Source: Volutella citrinella (lineage: Eukaryota > Ascomycota > Sordariomycetes > Hypocreales > Nectriaceae). Taken from it: a stretch of 64,000 bases of DNA. Within the stretch, counting starts at the first letter, position 1. Each line of letters begins with the position of its first letter. The notes under the pieces are model-generated. The model worked only from the letters and a program-made list of their open reading frames with translations. It was not told the DNA's origin and searched no databases. Position numbers and translations under genes: made by a program. Location of the stretch: NCBI GenBank assembly GCA_034401135.1, contig JAWZSP010000002.1, forward strand, positions 4,154,001-4,218,000. The letters run 5' to 3'. Positions 34,170 to 44,448 of the stretch are shown in pieces.

Positions 34170-35466
34170 GACGAGCGGGCTGCACCATTCCATATTACTA
34201 TACTCTAATAATCTAATCATCTAAACTTGGAAACTCCAATGGTGGGATACCATGGCAATGACTATTGCAATGTGTCGAGACGGAGCGCGGCAATCGAACC
34301 TGGCTGCCAAGAGCGCATCATCACCGCTGATACCCGCTGACGCTGCTAAACTTAGCGTCGGCCGCATTTGCTGCCGATTAACGCCGACTTCGATCCGACT
34401 TCTGCTTGAGTCATGCTAACTAGCAGCTGGATCTCGGGCTGGTCTATAGATCTACTCACCTGCTACTCCAAGGCGATGATATTTGACATATTCATTCGAT
34501 CTTCTTTCTTCTTTAGACCCTCTGGCTTAGACACGAGAATGTAAGTGAACTCGCCGCAGCATGCCTCACGCAGGTTCCTTTATCCTCGAAGCTGTCTATA
34601 GCATTCGTGCAGGGAAGGGACACACAAGTTATCCGTTATCGCATTTTCCAAAATAAAAGGACCGAGAGATGTGACCTACCACTGCGGCTCCGTCATAAGA
34701 CGCTTGGCAGTCAAAACCGCAGAGTTCCTTGGACAGTGGTCGGCGGCCGACATCTCGTGAAAGCACGTGGGCAAGATGGAGAGCATGATTGGCATTTTAA
34801 CTCAACCGAATTCTGCTATTTTACCATGCTGACATGAAGTGCATTGACCAAAAGCGTCCGCTATTACATGAAACTCCACTAACACTGGCCATTGATGAGC
34901 ACGGCTGCCTCTTTGGTTGACTGAAGGATTTCGTGCTACTCCGCCGTCCATGCAGCCAAGAGACTAAATCCCTAAGCTTCTCTAGTCAGTTATGTTCCTG
35001 TAGTGCTCTATTGGCCAATTTATCCGCGTAACTGCTGCGCACTCGCCGAAGTCGCCGCACTCTAACCGCGCAGGCGCCCCGTTCTGCACTAGATGGCATG
35101 TGGGGGTATTGCCCTATGACTTGATTCGCTGCGCCTGGATGTGGCCAAGAGCGGAAGCCTGCACAGCCCGGAGCAGCCCTATTTCGAGGTTGGCCCCAAC
35201 TTGGGAGCACTGGCTGTGATTGCGGTTTACCCCCTCAGCCTTGGAGAAGCAGGGAGGTTTGGTGGCCGATCCACTCAGAGGAGAAGTGATCATGAGAATA
35301 CGCGGAGCTCTGCAGAGGAATTCTATAAAGATTGAGCCATTTCGTCTCCAGAATGCGTGACATCAATATCTTGCATCACAACAGCCCACGACTTATTCTC
35401 TTTCTATTACAAGGCCTTCACTACAACTTCTTCAAACTCCTCTCTTAGAACTCCAACAGCATCGAA
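34170..35466. other. Intergenic region with promoter of the secreted orphan gene
   Basis: About 1.3 kb without a convincing gene. A TATAAA element at 35324-35329 lies 138 bp before the ATG at 35467. Segments rich in CGC/GCG words around 34330-34400 and 35030-35160 could be old repeat debris; I cannot identify the source. Confidence 0.45.
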
Positions 35467-37168
35467 ATGACCGTCAAAGGCTGGCTGACCGGCGCTTTGC
35501 TACTGGCAGCTTCGCTTGAAGTTGGCCAAGCGATACCCGCATCCGGCCGTGGCAAGTATCCCAAGCACCATTGGTGTCATCTCGCAGACCGCCTCGGGTT
35601 CGCAGACTCTCAGCTCTCCTTCATCTGGGGATCCGAAGGGAGAGCCTTGAATGTCGGAAGATACTTCGACGACTTCTTGGATCAAACTTCGGATGGCACC
35701 TGGCTCCGGAGCCTGAAGCTTGCCATTCGCGACGATGCTGGAGTTGAGGTCAATATGCTCTGCACTAGTCTTACCGATGACAGTGACTGCACCTTTGATT
35801 TTAGCAAGAAGTCATGTGGTAAGTACCTGGGAGTAACCGCTTAGCTCCTCCAGTCGGTGACTGACTGTGACACCCTCTTCGCAGAAACCCTGTATGATGC
35901 TGGATGGCCAGAGGCATACTGGATCTTCCGATCAGTCAAGAGCTTCCACAAGATCATCTCCGAAGCAGCCACTCGCGCAACGAAACAGGCCTTCGGCGCC
36001 AGTTTGAAGATTCCAGAGAGTATTTCTCCCCTATTCCGAGTCGACGTCAACATCCAACTAACCTCTACCGTGACGGTACTTAGTCGTCGACACATTTGGC
36101 TCAGACAAAAGCGACGATGTGAGCGTCTGGGACATCATCTCAGCGGCGACAGGACTTGCCGGTGCCCTTGCTGGGCCAGTAGTTCCCGAGGCGGATGGTG
36201 CCATGGTCGGTGCGGTCACGGGCGCCCTCGGAGGCCTTGCATCCGTCATGGCGCTGCTCCCCGGTGCTGATGAGGAGCCAGATGACCTCCTGGATGCAAC
36301 AAAGATGCTGTCTGCCGTACGGACTGCCTTCAGCCTCAGCCCCCTTGGTCGAGCTATACTGATTTGCTGCAATAGGTGAATGACGCAACCCAGACCGGCC
36401 TCGACGCACTCCGAGCGATAGCACTCGAAAGACGGTGGCTTCAAACGCAAAACGTCGGTGCCGATGGGCCCCGCGCGCTCTGGCCTCACGATCTGCCATA
36501 CCGCTCAGGAAACTGGAAGAGCGACGTATCCAAGTTCTTCGACGGTGGCCGATTCCTGACTGACAGCACCCTCATCCCGGGTTCCATCGACCTTTGGGAG
36601 TCCAACTTTGGCCGCTTCGCCAAGCAGGGCATGGTGGCCTCGGTGCTCAGGAACCATAGGTACCTAGTCGTCATTGACCGCCGCGTCGACTACGAGGGCC
36701 AGAACTGCAATGACGAGGGCTACAAGATTCGCAAATGGGTCGAGGTCGACGGCCGTGGATACTGCGCCAACTTGTGGGTCTTTGACAAGGATGACCACTG
36801 GGTTGCAGAGTATGCCGAGGTCGAGGACTGGGACAAGGTCTCCAACGCAATCGACAACGCGTAAGGGTTTGGCGGCATTGAGGTTGAGAAACTGTGAGTC
36901 ACGCTCACTCTCCTACTTCCACTTCTACGGTTGCCTGGCATGACGCTAATTAGGAGCCCACAGATACAAGAATGCAATCGAGTGCGCCCTCAAGCATCCA
37001 GATGGCGGTGGCAGGGTCGGCTACCTGAACCTGCCGAATCTGGCAGGCGACAACTACCCTGAGTGCTTTTTCAACTTTCCAGTTGTCAAGGCTTGGCCAA
37101 AGTGGTCTGGGGGTTGGAATATGATGACAGATACCGACGAGCCTGTCATTGATACCATTCCTGAATAA
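35467..37168 (+). CDS. Secreted orphan protein with internal Gly/Ala-rich hydrophobic segment
   Basis: Predicted secreted protein of 469 aa, family not recognised. Exons 35467-35818, 35885-36019, 36084-36316, 36376-36860 and 36964-37168; introns of 66, 64, 59 and 103 bp. The second intron has a good ACTAAC branch site. A signal peptide (residues 1 to about 22) precedes a domain with few Cys (CHLADRLGF, NMLCTSLTDDSDC). At about residues 180-220 a Gly/Ala-rich hydrophobic stretch (ISAATGLAGALAGPV ... VGAVTGALGGLASVMALL) could insert into or cross a membrane. The C-terminal half (WESNFGRFAKQGM, CANLWVFDKDDHW, GYLNLPNLAG) is globular-looking with paired Cys. The layout of secretion signal plus internal hydrophobic helices resembles some secreted effectors or pore-type proteins, but that is speculation. 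Confidence 0.7.
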
Positions 37169-37969
37169 TTGACGGTCAGAGAGTATCAAGGAATTGACCA
37201 GGAGATATGTACATGAGATTTGGCTGAGGACAGCAATGTATTTATGAAATATTTGTTGAAGAAGCATTCCTGCAACTGGGGCGAAAGTAATTGGCCTTCA
37301 AACATACTTCACTTCAACATCGAGTTAATGTGGCGGCTGCCAAGTGTCAGGTCATCAGCGATAGACTCGGGTAAGATAAGCGTGAGATGAGTGAATAGGA
37401 AGCCGAAGCAGTATTATTACTTCGATTAGGCCTCAACCAGTCTTCCCGTTACAGAGCGGCAACATTTGACCAAATTTCTGTTCCCATAGGTGGTAACCCC
37501 GGATATCTAGCATTAAAAAGACCACAACAGGGCTAAATCAAGCCGGATCCATGTGTCGGTTAGGATCAAAGTGCAGCCACAGGGTAGCAGAGGCAAAGGT
37601 GGAATGTGCTACTGAAGGAGTGAAGCCGGGTTGCATCGGGGATGTTAATGAATAGTAAAATGAGAATAAAATGAAAATTAAGTAACGCAGTGATAACAAA
37701 AGGCGTGGTGTTTAATGCCAGGAGATATCCGCTTCTGGTTTCCGAAGTGAATATATGCGAAAGTGATTGCATGACTTGACAGCGAACCTTTGATCAGAAA
37801 GAGCGAGAGTTAAAATTCAGCAAATGCATTAATTATCTAGTTCAAATGCAATCTCGCTTAATGAATGCGCCAAATCTATGCTGAAAAATGAAAACGCCAG
37901 TGCGATGCAATTTCTCCCTCAGGATTACCGTCCCCGTTTCTCATCTCCTTATTATCCCCGATTCTCAGC
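37169..37969. other. Convergent 3' intergenic region
   Basis: About 0.8 kb of AT-richer sequence between two 3' ends. The frames present are short and low-complexity, and no feature is recognised. Confidence 0.5.
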
Positions 37970-38674
37970 TTAGCAGGAGTAGCTCAGCTCATAGCCGTTG
38001 GCCTCATCTTGGCCCAGGTAAACCTTTGTGTTGCCCTTGGCATTGCGCAGGTTGACCTTGAGGTAAACCGTCTCAGCGCAGTCGACGCTGCCGGCGCCGT
38101 GGGGAGCCTGCTTGAGATCATCCCAGTTCGTAAAGTCGATGCCACCAACGTTCTTCTCGATGGTGTCAAAGGGCTTGATGGAGTCATACGAGACAGGAGA
38201 GCCAGCACCAGGGAAACCAGAGAGCTGCTTGACGTTGGCCAGGCCCTCGGGTCCCTTGACGATGAAGGTGCGGCCGAGGCGGTCACCCTGCTTCCACCCA
38301 AAGCCGCAGTTCTTGGCGCCGGCGGGGATGCCGGAGAAGACGATGACCTGCTCGACCTGGGAGGCATCGTCGAAAGTCTCAATGTGGACGCCGTCGACAG
38401 GCTTCTTGGAGAGAGTAGGCTGCTTGGGGAAGATGTCGTAAATGGCCTTGGGCTGGATGGACGAGGCGGCGCAGGTAGTCTTGGGGGCGTTGTTGATGTT
38501 GGAGCAAGGATCGGACTTGAAGCAGCCCCTGTATTGCCCGCAGCTGTAGAAAGTGGTGCCGGAGCCGGGAACGCAGTCGGTCTCGTGCTGGCGAGGCTGG
38601 TTGGTGGTGGGTACAGCGCTGGTGGCAGCGGCCAGGCAGGCCAGAGTGGTGAAGACGGAAGCGAAGCTAGGCAT
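37970..38674 (-). CDS. Small secreted Cys-containing protein (possibly But2-domain-like)
   Basis: Intronless gene for a 234-aa secreted protein. A signal peptide (residues 1 to about 20) is followed by a short Cys-rich segment with CVPGSG, YSCGQYRGCFKSDPCS and TTCAAS, and then a beta-rich domain from about residue 75 to the end (FDDASQVEQVIVFSGIPAGAKNCGFGW, RTFIVKGPEG, ETVYLKVNL, YELSYSC). This arrangement resembles fungal secreted proteins annotated with the ubiquitin-3-binding But2 C-terminal domain, but the assignment is tentative. Expression is probably high, judging from the strongly C/G-biased third positions, the TATA element upstream and the absence of introns. A cell-wall or extracellular location is likely. 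Confidence 0.75.
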   Translation of the reverse strand: MPSFASVFTTLACLAAATSAVPTTNQPRQHETDCVPGSGTTFYSCGQYRGCFKSDPCSNINNAPKTTCAASSIQPKAIYDIFPKQPTLSKKPVDGVHIETFDDASQVEQVIVFSGIPAGAKNCGFGWKQGDRLGRTFIVKGPEGLANVKQLSGFPGAGSPVSYDSIKPFDTIEKNVGGIDFTNWDDLKQAPHGAGSVDCAETVYLKVNLRNAKGNTKVYLGQDEANGYELSYSC

Positions 38675-38774
38675 GTTGAGTTGTTTAATGGGGAGGATTG
38701 GGAAGATGGAAGTCTTAGAAAGCTGGAGCGAGAAGCGTTTTATAAGTTGGAAGAGATGCGGAGAGAGTAGATTG

Positions 38775-38855
38775 CAGTGATGAGATGTTATGAAGATGTT
38801 GTGATGGGATGTTGAGATGTTGTGATGTTGTGATGAGATGAGGAGTGATGATGTG
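38775..38855. repeat. Degenerate gatgttgtgatg simple repeat in 5' leader
   Basis: An imperfect array of gatgttgtgatg/gagatgtt units between the TATA element and the ATG of the minus-strand secreted-protein gene. On the transcript it reads as a CA/AU-rich, G-poor leader (CAUCACAACAUC), a composition often seen in 5' UTRs of highly translated fungal genes. Confidence 0.6.
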
Positions 38856-38880
38856 AGTTAGAGCTGAACGCATCCCAGAG

Positions 38881-38888
38881 TTATATAC
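38881..38888 (-). promoter_or_regulatory. TATA box of the small secreted-protein gene
   Basis: GTATATAA on the minus strand, 207 bp before the ATG at 38674, with the simple-repeat leader between them. Confidence 0.5.
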
Positions 38889-39516
38889 ATCTGTGGCCGA
38901 CGATTATCGTGTACAATCGGGCACCAGACAACACATCTCAGCCTCGATGCAAGCGATCCTCCCCGGGCGTTGGTGGAGGCTGGGGAGTATTTTTGGTGCG
39001 GCTGTACCAACAAGATCCCTGTCCAAAGGCGGAGCGCCCCGCATCAAGATTTTATTTATGATGTGGCGGAGCGGCCAATGCCCTGTCTTGGCCTAGTCAG
39101 CGACCCAAATATGGGATTTACAGGGGATCAAGCCTCGCCAGGCCCTCTATGCGACCCGTGGGTTCGGTGGCTGTCCCGGGGATTCATCTCGACTAGTCCG
39201 TAAGCCGGGCTCCATTTTACATTTTACACGAATTTACCGGCCAACAGCCCTACATTTCCACGGTAAGAATTTAGTGGCAGCTTATCTGGCAGTGAATATC
39301 CAGGGATACCCGTTCCAAGCATCTGGTCCATGCTGAGTTGATAATGCCGCTGATGTTGCCAAGACCACAACTCGGCAGTGTGAACTGTCGACTGCGGCCG
39401 AGAGCGTCTCGGATGGACCTTGTAAGTCTTCGCATGGACAACAGTAGATATTTTTATTTCAAGGCTCACCTCAGGTAAGCTCTATGAGTCCCCTTTGAGA
39501 TGACGGCGGTGCACAT

Positions 39517-40077
39517 CTACCGCACAAAGTGGTCCGCATAATCAGCCCCCAGCCCAACCGCCTCATAGTGCTCCCTCGCCTTGGCCAATTTGCTAAAAAC
39601 ATCCTCGACGCCCACGGGGTTACCATCAGGATCGACGTATATATAAGCGCCCGTGACGTGGAACAGCGTCACCATCTCCTTGACGTCCTCGGGCACCTCG
39701 AGCGTGTGAATATCTCCCGGCGGCTCAAACGCGTAGCCGCCCTCGGTGGCCCACCACGGGTGCTCGAGGTAGTGCCAGCGCCCGCGGAGGACCGTCGCGT
39801 GGACGCACCCGGCGTGGCGGTGGCGCGAGAGGATGCCGGAGCGACGGACGCGTAGCAGGTTGACGAAGAAGCCGCCCGAGACGGAGAGCAAGAGGGGGCG
39901 GAACCACACGCCGGGCGCCTGGGGCACCCAGAGGCGCTCGTCGGTGTTGTCGATGTCGAAGATGTCGGCGACGACGAGGTCGTCTGGGACGGATGGGAGG
40001 GGTGGTCCGCGGTAGGGGACGGCGTCTTGGTCGGCGCGCATGTTGTCGGCGGGTTTCTCTGTGCTTGGGGTGTCCAT
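39517..40077 (-). CDS. Cupin-fold protein (ChrR / dihydroxyacetophenone dioxygenase-like)
   Basis: Single-exon gene for a 186-aa soluble cupin. The metal site is visible as HRH (His86, His88) followed after a beta turn by His124 in PPGDIHTLEVP, the HxH...H layout of ChrR-type and 2,4'-dihydroxyacetophenone/acetylacetone dioxygenase-like cupins, which use iron to cleave C-C bonds. The start at 40077 (MDTPSTEK) fits the compact family size; a longer open frame to 40200 adds an unlikely basic tail. It is next to a Zn2Cys6 regulator, a class-III aminotransferase and an amino acid permease, so a role in breaking down a ketone or keto acid made by the aminotransferase is reasonable inference. Other cupin functions cannot be excluded. 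Confidence 0.65.
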   Translation of the reverse strand: MDTPSTEKPADNMRADQDAVPYRGPPLPSVPDDLVVADIFDIDNTDERLWVPQAPGVWFRPLLLSVSGGFFVNLLRVRRSGILSRHRHAGCVHATVLRGRWHYLEHPWWATEGGYAFEPPGDIHTLEVPEDVKEMVTLFHVTGAYIYVDPDGNPVGVEDVFSKLAKAREHYEAVGLGADYADHFVR

Positions 40078-40497
40078 GACCGAGTCTGTGTGCCTGACTT
40101 TTCTCAAGAAAGGATGTGGGCGCTGTAAGTTGTAGACTTGTTTAAACTGGTGGCCTGTGGTTCTCCGTATCCAACAACTCTGCCTTATAAGCTCATGCAC
40201 CCCTCTAGAGTTTGCTCTGCGAATTGCTTTGGTTCTGACTTCTCCATACGGCGTTATGGGCGGGCCGAAAATCGCTATCTCAATTGCCGGTCGCGGTTCT
40301 GACCTGAATCACTCCATCTTGGAGGCGCCAACGGCGGGGTGGGGGAGACTAGTAACCATCATGCTTCTCCACTACGAGACCAGCAAGCGTAATCAACCAT
40401 CTCACATTGGCGCAATCTTCATGAATAGTTGGTCATCAGATTCATTATCGCGACTACAGCCGATACCGACACATGTCCTTGTCGGGAACTCGGCAAT

Positions 40498-42120
40498 TCA
40501 CGAGATGGCGAGTTCCCATCCCTGGTGCTTGACAACATCCAACCAGTCAACAGGCGCATCGTCATCCCTCCGCGTACCGGCCGACCGGAGCATCCAGACC
40601 TCATCCAGCAGCTCCACACATGCTTCTACGTTCCGAAACTGCCGCCAACGATTCATGACGCAGAGCCGCTCCCGGATAAACACCATGCTGGCGGCGTCTT
40701 CGGCATCTCCACCGGCCATGAACAACGGGAAGAGAAGGGTGCACTCGGGCAGGCATCCCTCGGGCATTTCTCGTGCCGCATGGCAGATTAGCTCAACGCA
40801 TCCGGCTATCCTCTCTCGCCACACGGCATCCTCTTCTGGCCGGTATTTGCGCAATGTCCGGTAGAGATGGATGAGGGCTGCGTTCCGGTAGCCCTCGCCG
40901 AGGTACACCAGCGGCGGATTGATCCTCCCGCTGGGACATACCCAAGACATCAAGTCGCTCTCCAGCGCCAATGCCCTCCCCAGCAGCTCTTCCGGAGTGG
41001 CAGAGACGCTGCGAGTCGACGGACCGGTGTCGCCATCTTCTTGATGCTCTTCCGCTTTCAGGTCCGCAAAGTCGGCACTCAGCCTGCTGACTTCACCAAG
41101 TAGATACAATATTCTCGAAGCGAACCCAAAGTAAGGATCGGCTACTGACTCGTCCTCCGAAACCCAATAATCGCCAGATATGAACGGTCGACGGTCCAGC
41201 GACACACTCATCAACACGTCGTGGTATGCAAAGTTGCGAAGCAGCCACTTGCCTTCAAAACTGCGCTTGATCACGGCCTTGGGGTCGTTGCCATTGTTAC
41301 AAGGTTGCAGGGCTGCTGCCGCACCTGAGAGATGGTGAATCCATGTCGCTGTGGCATCCGAGATGGACTCCATCGAGCAGAGCACCATGGCGACGGCTAG
41401 ACACATCTCGTTGGACAGCATGCCCTCGTCCATGGAGGACTTGAACTTGGACAGCGCCAGGCACCGATGTCGAAGGGCTGTGTCTTTGAATCGGGGATCG
41501 CGGAGGGCAATGTGTGCCGACGAGGATGCGGCCAGGGCGTAGCTGAGGGCCTGACACTCAAATGCCATGGGTAGGAGGACTGCACAAGCCACCAGTCAGT
41601 ACGTCTTGTGGTGTGTCTTGTGGTGTTGGGATAACAAGGTGCGAGTGGGTACCTGATAGGAAACAATTGTTTTCAACATTGGTCGTAAACATATATGTCA
41701 GCGTTGTGGTAAAGTAGCGCATCATGATCCGGCGACTGGACGCCAGGTTCATGTGTCTATCCGACTCTACATTATCGGATGGAAACGGATCGAGTGACTG
41801 GTTCAGATTGGCCAGGCGCACAATCTCAACATCCTTGTTCCAGCCATCGGCCTCAGTTGCCAGGCCGGGAGCTGCTTGTTGTCCACTCGCCTCGTAGGGG
41901 TCCGAGACTGCGCGTGGGGACTCCCACTGGCAGCGTAGGTTGAGACGGGAGCAGTGCGCACACACAGGGTACGTCTGGCTGCATCGCTTCTTGCTAATAC
42001 GGCTCGGTCAGCAGATAAACCCATGGTATCATGTGGGTATGCGGCCGCGCACCGTTTCCGGCAAGTCAGGCATCCCCGTCGCTGGCGGGTGTATCCGGTG
42101 GCCTTGGCCGCTCGCTGCAT
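40498..42120 (-). CDS. Zn2Cys6 transcription factor of the aminotransferase/permease module
   Basis: Predicted pathway regulator of 496 aa. Exons 42053-42120, 41653-41993 and 40498-41579; introns of 59 and 73 bp. The first intron cuts the zinc cluster after GCLTCRKR; the joined cluster has Cys 17, 20, 27, 34, 37 and 44 (Cx2Cx6Cx6Cx2Cx6C). The rest is the helical Fungal_trans_2 (C6 regulator with DUF3468-type) region: AFECQALSYALAASSSAHIAL, LALSKFKSS, AMVLCSMESISD, and a long C-terminal domain with YRNAALIHLYRTL. Its position between the cupin and the aminotransferase, all on one strand, suggests that it controls them and the divergent permease. Confidence 0.85.
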
Positions 42121-42375
42121 GGCGTGTCGAGGGAGACGAGGAGATTATTGACGTAGAATAAGGGGCCGGAGATGCGGGGACGCCAGAGAAGCTGAGGATG
42201 GATGGATGGATGAGTTCAAGGATGGGTTGAGAGAGTTGACTGGGAGTGAGTTCTGGGGAGGCGGCATGATATGCACGGCGCAAACGGCGGGGTGGAGACG
42301 ATGGGGGGTCTGATTGTCGAATCACATCTACTGAATTGAAACTTTGTGTCTGTCTGTCTAAACTAGCGTGAGTCG

Positions 42376-43889
42376 CTATAGCCTAGTCTGCTTTGCAACG
42401 CCTCGCACATTCGCCTCGTGATGACTCGCGCTGACCCTGAGGATGGCGTCCTTGAGTATCGCGACCATGCGCACCAGATCCGCCTCCTGCACCACGTACG
42501 CCGGCGACATGATGACGTGCTCCACATGGATCTGTCCAGTCGTGCCCAGGTTCCCCAGGATGTTGAGCCCCAGCTCGAGCGCCTGGTCGACGATCTGGCC
42601 GCAGAAGTTGGCGTCGGCTGCAAAGGGGACTCGCTGCGCCGGGTTCTGCATGAACTCGACGGCCCAGAAAAGCCCGCGGCCTCGAATGTCGCCGACGAAT
42701 GGGAGATGGCCGAGTTCCTTTTGCAGCAGATCCCCGAGGACGCTGCCCATGATGTTCACGTTGTCGAGTAGGCCCTCTCGCTGGATGATGCGCTGGACTT
42801 CGAGGGCGCCCGCACAAGCCGCCGGGTGCGCCTGAGGAGTGGCTTAGTTAGCACAGAGATTGGCAGTAAAAGTGTGGAAATGGGCAGACGCGTACCTGAA
42901 AGGTGTGGCCGTGTGCAAGCCCCCCAGAGCCGGCCTCCAGCGCCCTGAAGATCTTGTCTCGGAGAAACACTGCAGACAGGGGCACGAAGCCGCCGCCCAG
43001 AGCCTTGCCCACGGTCTGTATGTCCGGGCCGGAGATGCCCTCTTGTTCCCAGGCATGCATTGTGCCTGTTTTGCCCATGCCGCACATGATCTGCGACGTG
43101 TTAGTGAATGTCTGCTGCTATCATTGCTCAAGGACATACCTCATCCAGAATCAGCAACACATCGTACTTGTCGCAGAGGGCTCTAATGCCGGCAAAGTAC
43201 CCAGGCACGGCCGCAAGACATCCGAGCGTTGTCCCGCTGACCGTCTCAGCGATAAACGCAGCTACATTGGCAGGACCCAGGCGCAGGATCTCGCCCTCAA
43301 GCTGGGCGACAAGTCTGGTCGCAAATTCGGCATCCGTCTCGCCGGGTCCCTTCATGCGATAAGCATAGCAGGGGTCCACAAAGGTGACATTGGACGAGAG
43401 CCAGCTGCGGTACATGGCCCGCCGCGAGTCGTGGCCAGACACGGCGAGGGCTCCGATGGTGTTTCCATGATAGCTCTGCTTCCTGGCGATGAACTGCGTC
43501 TTCCGAGGCTGTCCCCTCTCGTGCCAATACTGCGTCGCCAACTTGATGGCCGCGTCCGTAGCCTCGCTCCCCGAGTTGACAAAGATGGCCTTGGAGAGCC
43601 CCCCCGGCTGGTCCTTGAGGAGGAACGACGCCAGCTCCTCGGTCACGTCGCACGTATACCTGGCGCCAGAGTAGAGATAGGACAGCCCGTCCATCTGGCG
43701 CGCAACGGCCTCCGTGACCTCTCGCCTCCCATGTCCAAGGCAGGAGACTGCAGGGCCAGCCGAGGCGTCCAAGATCTCGCTGCCGTCTTCCAGGAACAGC
43801 GACACCCCGGACGCGGACACGACTGACTTGGGCCGCGCCGCGAAGCTGCGGTGGAGAATGTGGGATTGGGCGACAAAAGGGTGGGCCAT
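42376..43889 (-). CDS. Class-III PLP aminotransferase
   Basis: Omega-amino-acid, 4-aminobutyrate or dialkylglycine-type aminotransferase of 466 aa. Exons 43140-43889, 42896-43090 and 42376-42831; introns of 49 and 64 bp, both phase 0. Family motifs: LFLEDGSEILDASAGPAVSCLGHG near the N-terminus, FVNSGSEATDAAIKLA, SYHGNTIGALAVSG, LLILDE-IMCGMGKTG and the PLP-binding Lys279 in TVGKALGGGFVPLSAV, then RGRGLFWAVEF. All catalytic landmarks are intact. It transfers an amino group from a non-alpha amino acid or amine to an alpha-keto acid. It is divergent from an amino acid permease across a 559-bp promoter region, which is strong context for uptake and catabolism of an amino compound. It is probably cytosolic; no clear mitochondrial presequence from the chosen start. 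Confidence 0.88.
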
Positions 43890-44448
43890 TGCTGCTGAGG
43901 CGACTGGGAGTAAAATGAGGTGAAAATGGGAGATGGCTGGGCAGAGATGGCTTGACAATGGCGGCCGTCTGGCTTGGATAATGGTTGTGGCCTGTTAGAT
44001 AGGAGGCTTGTGGTGCTTTATCCTTGATACGAGCCGATACCGCAAGCCTCTTGGTAAGCTCCATTTGCTAATATGGACGGATCACTGGTGTTGCTGCGTC
44101 GCTATCAGCAGTAGATCGCCCCCGGCGTTAACGGCGGCATCGTGGGGAAGCTAGGGCGGTGTGGGTCCGTCACCCCAGATAGAGGATGCATCCCCGAAGG
44201 CCGGGATACCCGAAATCCGGGGTACACCGAGTGCTTATCTGAATCATGGCAGGAGTCTAATCAAGCCGAACAGATTGTAAAAAGGAGAAGGGAAGGGTCT
44301 TCACTACACAAGCAAATGGCTATATCTACTCGACGTCCGCCTTGTCCTGGTTTCCAACTCTCATGCCCATCACACTCATCTCGCATCCTGTCTCCCAATT
44401 TCTTGCTATCTTGGCTACCCAAACTTTTACTTTTCTTGTTCCACCGCA
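43890..44448. promoter_or_regulatory. Bidirectional promoter of aminotransferase and permease
   Basis: A 559-bp divergent region. It contains CGG-gatac-CCG at 44202-44212 inside a dense set of inverted repeats at about 44188-44222 (atccc...gggat and accc...ggggt), and a second candidate, ccg-N10-cgg around the palindrome cgttaacg at about 44121-44137. Inverted CGG triplets are the standard half-sites of Zn2Cys6 dimers, so these are likely operators for the adjacent regulator. Binding is inference. Confidence 0.5.

Noticed and set aside
34255..34310. B-box-like string (ggttcgattgcc on the minus strand)
   Set aside because: No A-box at the right distance and no cloverleaf.
38009..38770. Plus-strand frame opposite the small secreted protein
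   Set aside because: Shadow of a strongly codon-biased gene; the minus frame has a signal peptide and Cys pattern.
42903..43826. Long plus-strand frame opposite the aminotransferase
   Set aside because: Crosses the introns of the real gene and has no recognisable motif.
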